From positions 62,001 to 126,000 of the forward strand of contig QYRS01000003.1 in assembly GCA_006503535.1 (NCBI GenBank): a stretch of 64,000 bases of DNA, written 5' to 3'. The stretch comes from Arthrinium phaeospermum. Taxonomy: Eukaryota; Ascomycota; Sordariomycetes; Amphisphaeriales; Apiosporaceae. This document shows, piece after piece, positions 33,001 to 43,351 of the stretch (its first letter is position 1; the number at the start of each line of letters is the position of its first letter). Both the position numbers and the translations under genes were made by a program. A model generated the notes under the pieces. That model was not told the DNA's origin, did no database searches, and worked only from the letters and a program-made list of their open reading frames with translations.

Positions 33001-35286
33001 TGATGTGCCCATGCTCCGGTCGCAGGGCACCGTAGACAAGCTGGTGATAGGCGCCTTGGTCCAAGAAGGTGTCTTTGTTGCAAAGAGCGACGGACACGGA
33101 CAAATGATCTTGAATCAGACCTCGCAGGGGTTTTCCAGCCGTGTAAGAGAGGTATTGGTGGTCGGTATCGGCGATTTGCATGGCTTCGGCTCTGGCCAGC
33201 TCGTTTTGAGGGAAATGCATGTTCATCTCGTCACCGTCGAAATCAGCGTTGTAGGTGTTACAGTTGGCGTAGTGCATGCGAAGAGTCTTCTCATTAGGAA
33301 GAACCCGCACTCGGTGACCCATGATGGAAGGCTTGTGCAGTGTCGGTTGACGGTTCATCAGGACAACATCGCCATTTCCAAGATGACGGTGCACCTTCTT
33401 GCCCTTCTGGGTGTTCTCGTTGTGGTTGCTAGGGGCTAGCAATTGGTTGGCCAAGGCCACACGGTCCTCGGCTGACTTCTTCTTGAGGTTTATGATCTGG
33501 CCGTTCTCGTTCTCGATGGCGGCGGCGCCTGGCCACTTGTCCGGGCCATTGATGACGGCCTGTTGCATCTCGCGGAAATTGTGGCTCGTGACAGGTTCGG
33601 GATAGGTCAACTTCCTGGCGAACACGGGAGGCACACCGATTTCGCTCGTTTCGATGTTCGGGTCCGGACTGATGACGGAACGAGCGGCGTAGTTCACTCG
33701 CTTACCCATCATGTTCTTTCGGAACAGACCTTCCTTCTTCTCGAGCTTCTGCTTGATTCCATCGGCTTGTCGCTTGGCAGCTTGTCCCCGAACAGGATTC
33801 CGGTCCTTATCGATCATGGAGTTGACAGCGTCCTGCAGCGCAGCGCTGGCCTCGTGCAGTTCACTGATATCCCTTTTCCGGCCTGCCTGCTCTGCTGGAG
33901 AGTTGGCGGCCTTGTGAAGTTCGCCAAAGATCTGTGCGATCCTAGACGAAGTATTGAGAATAACCTTGTACAGACCGTTCTGGTCAGACTCGGCGAGGGC
34001 GCCACCGGCTGCCATAGCCTCGGGTCGGAACTTGTTGGGCGGGACCAGGACGGTCTTGATGAAGAAGGACTCGGCTGTAATGGGCTTCGACTGCATGCTC
34101 TGCGGCTTGGAGTTGTAAAGCAGCGATATCATCTCTTGCTCTTTCTCAAACAGCAGGTTTAGCCTGGACAAGACCTCCGTTGAGCCAACGTATCGCTGTG
34201 CAGGCTCTTCTTTCTTCGACTTGGACGCCGTTTGGGCGCCGTCGGTCATGACAACATCGCCGTTTTCATCGAGTTCGTCGCCTTCGCCCTCGTCGCTTGG
34301 CTCCTCCTCCTCTTCGGGTTCCTGCTCTTCTTCGCTTGACTGAAGCTCCACGTCGGCGATAGCTTCGTCGGTGCTGTGGCTCTGCTTCTTCTTCTCAGCA
34401 ACTTTGGCCTTTTGTCTGAGAGTAAGAGTTAAGGCGTCTTTCCTTCGGAAATTGCCCTGGGCCATCTTGGCAGCATCCTTTTGCGACAGAGCCTTCTCGA
34501 AGATCTTGACAAATTGATCCTTTCGATAGCTTGGCGAGATACCCTTGCAAGTCGCGCAGTTTCTGCCCTTGACCATATCTCGGAAGAACTCCTTGACAAT
34601 TTCCCTGCGCATCTCGGCAGAACCTTCATGTTTTCCTTTCCGGATCTCCGATGTTGCGAATTTATGCCTCCTCAGCGCATGTTCCGTATAGGCCTCTCGC
34701 ATCTGCATGACCCTGTTTACGGACGCACTGTCCACGGCCTCGTCGGCAGCCTCGTCGGCCATTGATGGGACGCCAGGGATGTCCTGAGTGTCGGATGTGA
34801 TCTTATCCAGATAATGGGCTTCGTTGAGAAGACCAAACTGCAACAAGCGGAGTTTGCACGATACAAGCGCGAGGTCTTCGTTCCTCATGCGGAAGCGGTA
34901 GCAGTATGCGCATTGCGCCCGGAGTAGTCGCATAATCTGGTCGAGGAATACTGGATGGTATACGGGAACCTGTGCGAGTCACGGTCAGTTGCATGTCCGT
35001 ATTCCTTGAGCGCCTACTCTTCGATGGTTGGAATACATACCGGAAGGTCAATATGACCGGAATGGCCAGGGCAACTGGTCTGGTTAAGACCACATGTGGA
35101 ACACTGATGCTCGCCCCATGCTCCAAGGGCCGGATCTTGAAGACCGCCCGGGAGAGGGTTTTGCAGATCATCGAAACTTTCAGGGTTCTCAATGCGCCTG
35201 ACTGAGATGGCTTTGATTTCGGCAGGGGAGAGGAAGTCGAAATCGACACTGTCGATGCCCGACGAAATAGGTTGTGAGATATTCAT
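30038..35286 (-). CDS. RPA1: RNA polymerase I largest subunit (A190)
   Basis: Catalytic subunit that transcribes 35S pre-rRNA in the nucleolus. Two exons, 35041-35286 and 30038-34969, separated by a 71-nt GT-AG intron, give 1725 aa, normal for A190. The zinc-binding clamp motif (Cys62, Cys65, Cys72, His75) is in exon 1. The absolutely conserved NADFDGDEMNMHFP metal-binding loop lies near residue 655. The bridge-helix and trigger-loop region includes AGEAVGIVAGQSVGEPSTQM-type sequence around position 31500. A long acidic Asp/Glu-rich insertion near 30780-31010, typical of Pol I rather than Pol II or III, and another at about 34260-34350, are present. It is divergent from the PRP3 gene. No breaks are seen. 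Confidence 0.97.
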
Positions 35287-36262
35287 GGTGGATGGATGGT
35301 GGTGTGGGAGCGGCTTGCTCGTTTAAGATTGGCTGGGACGTAGCAAACTGGCGACTACAGTTTACAAGAGTCAACAGGGGAGACAATATACTCTAGGCCT
35401 CAGCTTGGCCTAGAGCATTCAGAATTGCATGTCCCTCGGTAAGCCGGTGTAGCTGGTAGAGGAAAAAGTGAAGATATCTCGTTTTTTCCTATAGCTAAGT
35501 GGGGTGGAAGTTCACTGTCTTGCTTCGTTCGGTTTGCTCTGCAATGAAATGACCGAGAGTGGCAGAAAACCACAGGCGCAAGCTGCCGACAACTTTTTTT
35601 AGCGGTGAAAAACGGCAGATAGCGGGGCGCTTTAGCGCCTCTGCACTAGACTTGCAGTGGGAAGCTTAGTGGGCCACCCTCTCTCGACAAGCCCCTGCGA
35701 GACCCAACCGGCAAAGCTGGGTTTCGATAGATGTACTTCTATCCAACGTAGCAGCCGCGTAATAAAACTTTAAATTTTATTAAAAATTAATTATTATAAA
35801 GTAAAATATAAATCATTCTTCGAAAAAAAAATCGAAAAAAAAAATAGTTAAGGGAGAGTAAATTAAACTCGAGAAATGTATTTTAAGCTTGAAATCCGCT
35901 TGAACTTGCTCAAAAGATAGGTACCACTACAGAGGTGTAGCCACGTGACTTGGACAAAAGGTGCTGTCAGAGCTCGCTTTAGCTCCAAGGTTACCATACA
36001 GTGCAGACAGACGGGAGTTGGGTATCGGAATAAGGCTAAGGCGTATCAATCACAATCGACCATTGCACTCCAGCTTTTGCCGTTCTGCCGACTTGCCCAT
36101 AATCCAACAACAGCACCTCCATCCCACCTGTCTGCCTTGCATTGCGGTCATCGGTTCCTCTTTCTGCGCCAATCCTTTGTCGACAGCCAATACCGCCCAT
36201 AGACGTCCCAAGGCACCTGGCCAACCTCCATTATCCCCTCACATCTACAATATTCCTCGACC
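35287..36262. other. Divergent RPA1/PRP3 promoter region with AT-rich block
   Basis: About 1 kb between two divergent housekeeping genes. A strongly AT-rich stretch at about 35760-35897 contrasts with GC-rich surroundings. The rest shows no gene. Confidence 0.5.
35760..35897. other. AT-rich low-complexity block
   Basis: Nearly all A/T, including a short inverted repeat (ACTTTA near 35767 and TAAAGT near 35797) and two A-runs of nine and ten. It could be a replication-origin-like, matrix-attachment or nucleosome-depleted element; sequence alone does not decide. Confidence 0.5.
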
Positions 36263-37813
36263 ATGAATCGGCACGGCTCACCTGGCCTTGGGCCAAGACA
36301 CGATGCTTCGAACCGAGTTCAGAAACCCGAGGGGCTTTCGGCAGCCGACAAGCTTGCCGCTCTCAAGGCCCGCGTCGCTGCCGCCGTCGGCTCCTCCACA
36401 CAAGCGAAAGGCGGCCTACCGACGCCCCTACACCCAGTCGCCGCTCCTGCAGGCTCCAGCCAGGCCAAAGGTGGCTTGTCGACGCCCTTACACCCCGCAT
36501 TAGCAGAGATGTCCGCGCCGCCGCAGAAGAACGTTGCTACCGGGGGACTGGCTGTAGGATTACACCCGGCCCTCGCTGATTTGGGCGCGCCCCCCAAACC
36601 CTTCTCCAAGTCGAACCAGTCAAAGAACTCGAGATACACGTCCTCGCGCAACGATGCATCCAAACCGAAGTCCACGGCCCCGGAACACAACCCGTACCTC
36701 GCCGATTCCTCCGCTCCTCCAGCCGCTGGTGCCAAGCCTCGTCAGTCACGGCAGCTGGTCTTCAATCAGAAGGGCAAATATATCGCCCAGGCGAATGCGC
36801 TGCGGCGACAGGCAGCTTTGGAGGAGTTGAAGCGCAAGATCACACAAACGACGAAGCGCATTGAAGACGATTCAGAAAAGAGCTTCCTTGTGGAAGCGCC
36901 GCCAGAGATCGAGTGGACCGATGAAGGACTGCTTTCGGGATCTTCCTACGATTCCGAGTTCAAGATTGACACCCCCGACTCCATTATTACAGCATATATC
37001 CAACATCCCGTGGCCATCGAACCGCCCCAGGACAAGACCATCCCGGAACCTAAGCCCATGTATCTGACCCAGAAGGAGCAGGCCAAGATGCGGAGACAAC
37101 GCCGAATGGCCGATCTTCGGGAACTGCAGGCCAAGCAGAGATTAGGTCTTGTGGAGCCGGAGAAGCCCAAGGTGAAGATGAGCAATTTGATGAGAGTCCT
37201 TGGGCAGGAGGCTGTTTTGGATCCCTCTGCCGTGGAAGCCAAGGTTCGCAAAGAGGTTGCCGAGAGACACGACGAACATCTCCAGCGCAACGATGAGCGG
37301 AAACTTACCAAGGAGCAACGGCACGAGAAGCTTGCCGCCAACCAAGAAAAGGACGCCGCTCAAGGCCTTCATGTGCTGGTGTTCAAGATTACCACTCTCG
37401 TCAATGGCCAGCATCGATTCAAGATTGGCCGGAACGCAGAGCAGATGGCTTTGACGGGCGCCTGCGTGATGCACCCCAAACAAAGCCTGGTGATTGTGGA
37501 GGGAGGTGACCACAGCATACGCAAGTACAAGCAGCTCATGCTGAACCGCATCGACTGGACGGAAAACGCCCCATCTAGGGACAAGACGGCGGAAAAGACC
37601 GAGGCGATGCGAGAGTGGCTCAAGGCCGAAGACGAGAAGGGCCTCAAGGACCTGGGCGCCAACAAGTGCGAGCTGGTGTTCGAGGGCGACATCCGCGAGC
37701 GCGCCTTCCAGAAGTGGGGATCGCGGGTGATGGAGTCGGATACGGATGCTCGGGACTATCTTCAGCGATTCAAGTATCAAGAGTTCTGGAATGTGGCGAA
37801 GTCGATGTCCTAG
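36263..37813 (+). CDS. PRP3: U4/U6 snRNP splicing factor Prp3
   Basis: Component of the U4/U6-U5 tri-snRNP that stabilises U4/U6 pairing in the spliceosome. Single exon, 516 aa. The N-terminal third is low-complexity with repeated short blocks (KGGLPTPLHP, KGGLSTPLHP, GGLAVGLHPALAD). The middle is charged and coiled-coil-like. The C-terminal Prp3 and DUF1115 domains include RNAEQMALTGACVMHPKQSL, then VIVEGGDHSIRKYKQLML, and end in YLQRFKYQEFWNVAKSMS. The start gives a complete N-terminus and no intron is needed. Slightly longer than yeast Prp3, in the range of filamentous fungi. Confidence 0.93.
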   Translation: MNRHGSPGLGPRHDASNRVQKPEGLSAADKLAALKARVAAAVGSSTQAKGGLPTPLHPVAAPAGSSQAKGGLSTPLHPALAEMSAPPQKNVATGGLAVGLHPALADLGAPPKPFSKSNQSKNSRYTSSRNDASKPKSTAPEHNPYLADSSAPPAAGAKPRQSRQLVFNQKGKYIAQANALRRQAALEELKRKITQTTKRIEDDSEKSFLVEAPPEIEWTDEGLLSGSSYDSEFKIDTPDSIITAYIQHPVAIEPPQDKTIPEPKPMYLTQKEQAKMRRQRRMADLRELQAKQRLGLVEPEKPKVKMSNLMRVLGQEAVLDPSAVEAKVRKEVAERHDEHLQRNDERKLTKEQRHEKLAANQEKDAAQGLHVLVFKITTLVNGQHRFKIGRNAEQMALTGACVMHPKQSLVIVEGGDHSIRKYKQLMLNRIDWTENAPSRDKTAEKTEAMREWLKAEDEKGLKDLGANKCELVFEGDIRERAFQKWGSRVMESDTDARDYLQRFKYQEFWNVAKSMS

Positions 37814-38318
37814 AGCAGGCCGACCGATGATATACCCTACCCCGTCCGGCCAATTATACCCCATGTATTATTACAGCCATACTGCCGCTTCGTTCTCTGA
37901 TCGTCTGGACGGATACAGATGGATTTAGCTTTAATGGCTTTTTGACGAATACATCTGACAATAAGATGGATCACATTATACCAACATGTGCACTTTCGAG
38001 GATTTTCGTGGCAGGATTGCTATATCGTGCCGAACACCTCTAGTTTAATCCAAAGACCTGGCGCCTTGCGAGAAAGCATGGCCTTGGGCACCGTGGTCTA
38101 CAGTTAGAAAGGCCCTGGGCGTTCATGAATACTTTCGTGTCATGTGATAAAATAATCAATTACATTTCGATAATACTGGTGTTCGCCGCTATGTATACCC
38201 TGGTGAGCGACCCATCTCGCCTTGAGATCATTAAGAGTCTTCGCAAGATTGATTGACAGACCAAGTACTATTCCTGGACTGAATCGTTATTGGCGGTTTC
38301 GTGGCTAAGGGAAGCAGT
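37814..38318. other. Convergent 3' spacer, PRP3 / 2OG dioxygenase
   Basis: The 3' flanks of two convergent genes. Nothing further is recognised. Confidence 0.5.
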
Positions 38319-39531
38319 TCACGCAGCAGCCGGTACCCGAGCCGGCGCCGCAATGCTGCTGCTATCACCGCTGTCCATCGTCTCCTCGCTCCCGCCTTCT
38401 GCCCCTTCTGCCTTGGCCTGCAACTTGGCCTGCAGCGCGGCGAAGTGCTTCGACATGGCCCGGGCGTTGAACTCCTCCCCCGTGACGAGGGGGTACTTCT
38501 TGCGCGGCCCCTGGATCCGCGCGTCCTTGCAGGGCTGGTTGAAGAAGGCGATGGAGAACCGCTCGCCGTAGTAGTCGCCCGGCTCGCCGCGGGGCGCCTT
38601 GACGCGGTGCAGGGTCGACTTGAACCGGTCGTCCGACCACGACATGAGCAGGTCGCCGATGTTGCACACGATGCTGCCCGGGACGAAGTGCACCTTGGAC
38701 CACGCCGCCCCTTCCTCTCCTAGGGTATCGGGGTGCTCGGTTACTACTTCCCGCCCCGGGCAGATTTCTAGCCCGGACTGTCCTTCTTTTTCGAAGAGGA
38801 GGGTTAGGAAGCCCCAGTCTGCGTGCGCGCCTGCCCGGTGATAGATCTGACTCGTCTTGTTGTCGTTTTCGCCGTCGCTATCTCGCCCCTGGGGCGTTTC
38901 GAAGTAGTGCAGCAGGCGCAGGACGCTCTGGCAGCTGGGCTTGGAGGCGTCGTGGTACCTGACAAAGTAGTCGTCGTCCCCGAACCCCAGGCCGCGGGCC
39001 AGGCAGACCATGAGCCGCTCCGAGACCCGCTGGAGGCGGCGCATGAACGCCAGGCACCGGTCCCGGAACCCGGGCAGGTGCTCGTCGCTCAGCCAGAGAT
39101 CCCCGTCCGGTCCCATGTTCTCGCCGAACTGCAGCTGGTACGACTCCTTGCGGTCGGGCGCGCCGGTCGAGGGTCTTATTTGGGATTCCCGCTCCCAGCC
39201 CACGTTGCCCGGGTTCCACGGGACCGTGGCCTTGACGGCGTCGGGCAGCCGGAAGAAGCGCTCCGACAGCGCGAACATGGCCGCGATATCGGCGGGGGCG
39301 ATGCCGTGGTCTACCACGGCGAAGAAGCCGACGTGCTCGGCTGCGTCGCAGAGTTGGGATGTTATCTCGTCGATGCGCGTGTCGAAGTCGGCTAAGGAGA
39401 TCTTTGGCGCGACGGGCAAAAGGTGTTTGTCAGGGATCACGATGTCGGTGTTGTAGACGTCGCCCTGGAAGTGTGATGGATGGACTTACCTGTGGGATTT
39501 CCCGATCAACGTACTTGGTTCCATTGGTCAT
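38319..39531 (-). CDS. 2OG-Fe(II) dioxygenase, isopenicillin-N-synthase fold
   Basis: Non-haem iron oxygenase that couples 2-oxoglutarate decarboxylation to oxidation of an unknown small molecule. Two exons, 39490-39531 and 38319-39401, join at REIPQ-ISLADFD over an 88-nt intron and give 374 aa. The DIOX_N domain is at about 15-125 (AAEHVGFFAVVDHGI). The 2OG-FeII_Oxy core has the iron triad His207-x-Asp209 and His279, and the 2OG-binding Arg295-x-Ser. The C-terminus is low-complexity Ala/Gly/Ser. Relatives include thymine 7-hydroxylase, flavonol-synthase-like and various secondary-metabolism enzymes; similarity of the core to fungal thymine dioxygenase is suggestive but not specific. It sits beside a CDA-fold deaminase and a second 2OG dioxygenase. 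Confidence 0.85.
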
Positions 39532-40054
39532 GGTGGCAGCTGATGGAAGTTACAATGACACGATGGGGTTCAGATCCAGGGGGCATGCAACAAATACTCG
39601 GGAGCATATATGAGATTCATTTTCTTCTAACCTGACTTTTCTCCTGTATTTACACGAAGCCTCTATCGAGAGTGCGGCCTTCATCACTTTTCTCACAAGT
39701 CGGCAAGCACGGCGAACACCTATCTATGCAATATTGATATCCTCACCCATGACGTCCTCTGATAGGATCAACCTATGGAAGCCAAGTGCCGATGCAGCGA
39801 ACGCAATACCCCAAGCGGGGCATTACAGTCTACCCAATCAGTGTACATACTGCATATGCGGCCTGACACTCCCCATTATCTCCTCAATCAGGATCGGGGA
39901 TGGCCGCTCCCGGCTTCACGGACGGCTCTGGGTGGTCCACGTTTATTTCTCTGATGCGAGCCAAGATCACCAATATCGTCGAGCTTCAAGTCTTCTATAC
40001 TCTAGTATATACATCTGACCGGACTTTGCATTGACCCGAAGTCCTATTATCTAT
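39532..40054. other. Spacer between 2OG dioxygenase promoter and deaminase 3' end
   Basis: Upstream region of the dioxygenase and 3' flank of the deaminase. No gene is recognised. Confidence 0.5.
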
Positions 40055-40857
40055 TCACATGCCAATCACCCCCCGCGCAAGATAATCTATAGTCCCTACT
40101 TCGCCACACACCCCGCCGCCCCCCCGCGCCCTCCCGCACCCATCCGGACACGGCGCCGCAGGATCAAACTGCCACCCAAAGTAGGTATCCGTCTCGTTGG
40201 CGAGCACGCCGCCGATGAGCCGGCTCGCGTACGGCAGGTCCCAGGACTGGCGGAAGATGTCGGGCGAGGCGACGCGGATCTGGCCCCAGCCGCGGGCGAC
40301 GAGGGTGTCGATGCTGGTGCCGTAGACGTACTCGCGGAACCCGGCCCAGCGGATGGCCGACGCGCACATGGGGCAGCTCTCGGCGTTGGTGTAGAGCGTG
40401 AGCGAGGGGAACGCCGCGAGGGCCGCGGCCGGCGATAGCTGGTACGGGCCGTGGGGGTCCGTGAGGATGCTGGTGCAGTTGTTGATGGCGGCGATCTCGC
40501 CTGAAGCAGATATGGAATAAGTATCCCACACATTATAACAGGTCGGTGGTACATACCGTGTAGGGTGGGGTTGCCCGTCTGCCGGTTTGAGTTGGCTCCC
40601 GTGCACACCAGTTGGCCAAGCCCGTTGTTGCCGGTGTGGTTGACGATGACGGAGCCGAACGCGGCGAATGGGCATGGCGCGTGGAGAGCCAGGTTGGCTT
40701 GCCTCATCCAATATGCCCTTGTAGCATAAGGGATGCCATTGATAGAGAGTGTCGGGTCCTGCATGGGGAACTGATGGTCTCGCCGCTCAAGGGGATGCTC
40801 ATGGCAGAGAACCCCGGCGAATATCGGAGCCAACAGTAAGCAAAATTTGGCGAGCAT
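40055..40857 (-). CDS. Secreted CDA-fold nucleobase/nucleoside deaminase
   Basis: Zinc-dependent deaminase of the cytidine/deoxycytidylate deaminase superfamily. Two exons, 40557-40857 and 40055-40500, with a 56-nt intron that splits the active-site HGE, give 248 aa. The zinc site is complete: His100-x-Glu102 and Cys143-Pro-Met-Cys146 (AESCPMCASAIRWAGF). The long helix after the PCxxC and the RWAG context resemble the guanine deaminase/tRNA-type branch more than cytidine deaminase. The first 18 residues (MLAKFCLLLAPIFAGVLC) form a signal peptide; HPLERR could be a Kex2-type processing site, and NHT, NCT and NET sequons occur. A secreted member is unusual because most of the superfamily is intracellular. 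Substrate is unknown; neighbours point to purine or pyrimidine salvage. Confidence 0.8.
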
Positions 40858-41357
40858 CCTGACTATGCAGTTGTATCTGATCCAGAGAGTGAGTCTATCC
40901 GGCCTATATCGATCACGAAACTATATACCTGCCTGCCCTTCTGTAGATCAGCCTTTATTGAAATGGAGTGGCTGGGATACATGCCATCTTTTTCGTCTGG
41001 GTTCGAATCGGGGCCACCAATACCAATGTCCGATGGCGGCCACTGCATGTATCGAGAACCAAGTAAACAACCGACGGCAATCTTGTTCACCAGGGTGTCA
41101 AAGCCGTTAACGTCTTTGCTGCAGGACGATAGTTTCGCTATCAACCCCACACTTCGGCTGATACCCCGACAGGCGGAGATGGCCGACGTTCACCAACAAC
41201 GTCTCACAACTTACAGAGATAACATCAACTTGATCTCCCCAAAGCGCAGGAGCAGATAAGTAACCATTTCTAGTTGATAATATATATAGAAATACGCGTC
41301 ACACAGTAGTCTACCTGTTGCCAATTGACTGGCATCGTCCCCATCCGTACATGCATC
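40858..41357. promoter_or_regulatory. Divergent promoter, deaminase / XanA-like dioxygenase
   Basis: 500 bp shared by the two divergent genes. Three HGATAR motifs cluster on the dioxygenase side (listed separately). A TCGG...CCGA pair at 41154-41169 has an 8-nt gap rather than the 6-nt gap of the UaY/Ppr1 site. No gene lies here. Confidence 0.5.
41217..41280 (+). promoter_or_regulatory. Cluster of three GATA-factor sites
   Basis: AGATAA at 41217-41222, AGATAA at 41254-41259 and TGATAA at 41275-41280 lie 78-141 bp upstream of the dioxygenase start. HGATAR is the consensus of AreA/NIT2, the nitrogen-derepression regulators. At random about one HGATAR is expected per 340 bp on both strands, so three in 64 bp is enriched. 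Binding is inferred. Confidence 0.5.
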
Positions 41358-42705
41358 ATGTCTCCCCATGCTATCACACGACCAGACCCTGGCTTCACCC
41401 TCACCCTGTTGGATAAGTCTCCCGAGGATAAACATGACTTTGGTGCGGTCGTGGAAGGGCTAGATCTCAACAACATTACGGGTGAGCACAACGTGTCGCT
41501 TAGCTGTTGAGTCTCTGGTCTAATACAAGTGATGACCCCTGAAGATGCCGATGTAAAGGCACTGGCCGATGCCATATGGACCCACAAGGTGGTGGTTGTC
41601 AAGGGCCAGAAGGACCTTGCCCCTATCAAACAGGTGAGTCGAACACCCGTTGCGCATTCACTCTAGCAAAGTAACCTACCCGGATGGCCGTAGCTAACCC
41701 TAGCCACAGTGGGAATTGGTAACCCGCTTCGATCCCGAGGCGCCCCAGGTGCACTCGCACGGCGACATCAAGTCCTTCAACAAGAAAGGCGGCGTCCTCT
41801 CCGCCGCACGGGAAGTCATCGGCATCCCCGGCGCCGAGAACGTCCGACTGATCGGTAAAGGCTACCAGGGGCCAGACCACTACGGAATCAAGGACAAGAC
41901 CCTGCACAAGGCGCTCTCGCACGACTTCCACGCCAAGCCGCTGCCCGAGGCCGAGTTCGCGGCCGGCTTCACGCGCTTCCAGCGCTGGCACATGGACGCG
42001 CCCCTCTACGGGCGGGACCCGGCCTGGTTCACGACGCTGCGGTGCTGCCGGCGGCCCCGCAGTGTCGACGGCAAACCAATGACCATTCGCTGGGACGACG
42101 GGTCCGGGCTGGAGATGGAGTCGGAGCCGGGCCTCACGGCCTTCTTCAGCAACGTGCAGACGTACGGGCTGATGACGCCCGAGGAGCGGCAGATGGCGGA
42201 CCACTCCTGGGTCGAGTACGCGCCGCACCCCTACGTGTGGATCGCCGACTGCCGCGGCCGGCCCAACGGCCTGGGGCTCGAGACGGAGGGCCGCGAGAGG
42301 GCGGTCGAGGAGGAGCTGGGGGGCGGCGGCTTCGACCCGGCCGCCGTCAAGCGGTACCCCATGGTCTGGACGAACCCCGTCACGGGCGAGAAGGCGTTCC
42401 AGGTCCACGGCATCTGCGCGCGGAAGCTCTTTGTGCGGTCCTCGCCGCAAGAAGAACCTCGCGTCATCGACGACGTGGCCGAGATCCGGGCCTTCCTCAA
42501 GCCGATCCAGGAGAGGGTGCTGAGGCCCGAGTACATCCTGCTGCCGAGCCTTGAGGAGGGCGACATCGTCATGTGGGCCAACTACCAGATGTTCCACACG
42601 GCCGTCGACTACCCCATTTCGCTGGGGCCGCGGACGATGCATCAGGCCAACATAGGGGCCAGTATTGGACCGCAGGGTCCTGTGCCCATCCCGGCAGCGA
42701 CTTGA
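41358..42705 (+). CDS. TauD/TfdA-type 2OG dioxygenase, XanA (xanthine dioxygenase)-like
   Basis: Iron/2OG dioxygenase resembling Aspergillus XanA, which oxidises xanthine to urate in the cytosol. Three exons (41358-41481, 41530-41633, 41710-42705) give 407 aa. The 48-nt first intron and the 76-nt second are bounded by GTGAGC/AAG and GTGAGT/CAG. Iron ligands are His170-x-Asp172 (RFQRWHMDAPLYG) and His372 (MFHTAV); Arg384 is the likely 2OG contact. XanA-like blocks include AIWTHKVVVVKGQ, WELVTRFDPEAP, VEYAPHPYVWIADC and YPMVWTNPVTGEKAFQVHG. An upstream TTG could extend the frame, but the ATG at 41358 is the natural start. Three GATA sites upstream fit nitrogen regulation. It could be a paralogue with another substrate. 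Confidence 0.8.
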
Positions 42706-43351
42706 CCCAAGGGATGTGTGCGCAGAGAATGGGTTGTTCATGATGCATTTTCAATCGAATAGTGGCTCTTTTTCTTCTCTCTCTTTCCTTTAAGAAACTC
42801 ATCCTGTAGCTGTCGTACACTATGTGTCATAGGGGAAAGGAGGTTGCGAGTCGTCTTCGCCGGGTGAACCAAGGATACGTTCTTGTTGGATACGAAAACG
42901 GCCATGATTATGAGAAGGTGTGCGAAACGAAACGTCTTCGTGGCAAGATGTAATTACAGACAGACATAATTCTTTCCGATCAATTGATTTTACAGTTTTG
43001 TCAAAGAATACCACCGAGGATGATGGCACAAGTGCAGGGTTTCAGCTTCTAGCCAGCATTCGATTCAGCTCAGCTTTCGGATCCTTGAGAGAAGAATCCA
43101 AGAAGTATGGGACTCTGGTGATGGATCCCCAGAGCCGCAAGGAGAAACGCGACACTTTCGACCGCGTCGAGCCCATCTATCTCGTAAACCTGTTACCTTT
43201 GGAGGCCAACATCCCCAGCCTCCATGGCTTAAATGAACCAAGATTGATGACGACGGTGCTACAAAAATGAAAAATGCGCATATGAGTTGCGACTATAACC
43301 GGAAGACATAACCCTATGTTGGACCCCGATGGTATCTACACCCCGATCTAT
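42706..43351. other. Convergent spacer, XanA-like / MFS transporter
   Basis: The 3' flanks of convergent genes. A 116-codon open frame at 42920-43270 has no recognisable family and is not called. Confidence 0.5.

Noticed and set aside
39465..39489. 25-nt intron in the 2OG dioxygenase using the nearest CAG acceptor
   Set aside because: Too short for a fungal intron. The 88-nt alternative ending at 39402 gives the expected REIPQISLADFD sequence.
41154..41169. TCGG...CCGA palindrome as a UaY purine-activator site
   Set aside because: The half-sites are separated by 8 nt, whereas the UaY/Ppr1 consensus has 6.
42920..43270. 116-codon plus-strand open frame between the XanA-like and MFS genes
   Set aside because: No family motif, no signal peptide and a position in the convergent 3' spacer.
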